A stretch of DNA of 15,154 nt from JBEIUL01 sp044356865. Lineage in GTDB: Bacteria; Planctomycetota; Phycisphaerae; Phycisphaerales; SM1A02. The DNA lies in NCBI GenBank assembly GCA_044356865.1, contig JBIKVN010000051.1, positions 1-15,154 on the forward strand. Reading direction: 5' to 3'. The translations under genes and the position numbers were made by a program. This document shows positions 14,931-15,154 of the stretch, in pieces (position 1 is the stretch's first letter; the number at the start of each line of letters is the position of its first letter). The notes beneath the pieces are model-generated. The model did not search any database, was not told the DNA's origin, and saw nothing but the letters and a program-made list of their open reading frames with translations.

Positions 14931-15154
14931 ATGCCCATGAGCGACCTCTTCCGCCTGAACGTTCCGCCCGCCCCCGCGGCGGGTCCCCACTCGCACGACC
15001 TGCTGGCCGCGATCAATTACCAGCGGACCCGCGAGATGACCATCGACGAGCTGCTGCTCGAGAACCGGGTGGTCTTCCTCATCGGCGAGATCAACCAGGC
15101 CTCGGCGGCCCGCGTCATGATGCAGATGCTCTACCTCGAGAACCAGAAGCGGGG
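14931..15154 (+). CDS. clpP: ClpP-family ATP-dependent protease proteolytic subunit (3' end outside window)
   Basis: The first 74 residues are visible and the frame is open at the right edge. The N-terminus is Pro/Ala-rich, then the ClpP signature region begins: IDELLLENRVVFLIGEI (38-54) followed by ASAARVMMQMLYLENQ. This matches the ClpP pattern of LL-x-x-R-I-I-F-L-x-G-x-I followed by a helix ending in LLFLE. ClpP forms tetradecameric chambers with ClpX or ClpA that degrade unfolded or tagged proteins. The Ser-His-Asp triad lies beyond the window, so catalytic competence cannot be judged. Planctomycetes often have more than one ClpP-like gene, and this could be either the main or a secondary copy. 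The start is uncertain: ATG 14931, ATG 14937 and GTG 14910 share the frame and none has a clear ribosome site. Confidence 0.85.
   Translation, partial: MPMSDLFRLNVPPAPAAGPHSHDLLAAINYQRTREMTIDELLLENRVVFLIGEINQASAARVMMQMLYLENQKR

Noticed and set aside
12194..15016. Long minus-strand open frames (926-940 codons) running through holA and the kinase region
   Set aside because: The part beyond 13167 is antisense to the well-defined FHA-GAF kinase. The holA start at 13167 gives the normal family length.

Overview
This is a very GC-rich bacterial window (GC judged by eye, not computed) with dense genes and short intergenic gaps. The combination of an exosortase with a separate EpsI protein, a giant single-pass TPR protein, and a soluble FHA-GAF histidine kinase suggests a planctomycete, perhaps a Phycisphaerae-type lineage. 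That placement is inferred from gene families; no marker gene is present to prove it.

Layout. Positions 1-10153, all on the minus strand and read from right to left, hold an exopolysaccharide export and exosortase locus. In order it encodes a Wza-type outer-membrane export lipoprotein (8573-10153), an exosortase (7454-8407), an EpsI-family protein (6616-7464, overlapping the exosortase gene), a 1574-residue membrane-anchored TPR protein (1868-6592), and a Wzc/GumC-type chain-length and BY-kinase-like protein that runs off the left edge (1-1812). The Wza gene is separated from the exosortase gene by 165 bases that hold a GC hairpin followed by four T residues and a possible 12-codon leader ORF. 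Its upstream region (10154-10308) is packed with inverted and direct repeats.

Positions 10309-13167, also minus strand, form a compact housekeeping run: holA (DNA polymerase III delta), a Sec-exported protein of unknown function, and pyrB (aspartate carbamoyltransferase). A 49-base divergent gap separates holA from a plus-strand cytoplasmic FHA-GAF-histidine kinase (13217-14797). After a hairpin, a promoter-like element and a leader hairpin, a ClpP-family protease subunit starts near 14931 and runs off the right edge.

How the genes fit together. The Wza-like lipoprotein and the Wzc-like protein would form the envelope-spanning conduit for a secreted polysaccharide. Exosortase and EpsI would process and anchor C-terminally tagged surface proteins, and the TPR protein is a plausible periplasmic scaffold. 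No glycosyltransferase, flippase, polymerase or tagged substrate lies in the window, so those must be encoded elsewhere. The points most worth a second look are: a P-loop without its lysine in the Wzc-like protein; a ~150-residue Pro/Gly/acidic insertion inside the first SLBB domain of the Wza-like protein; the polyproline leader ORF in front of the exosortase gene; and the repeat-rich control region upstream of the locus.
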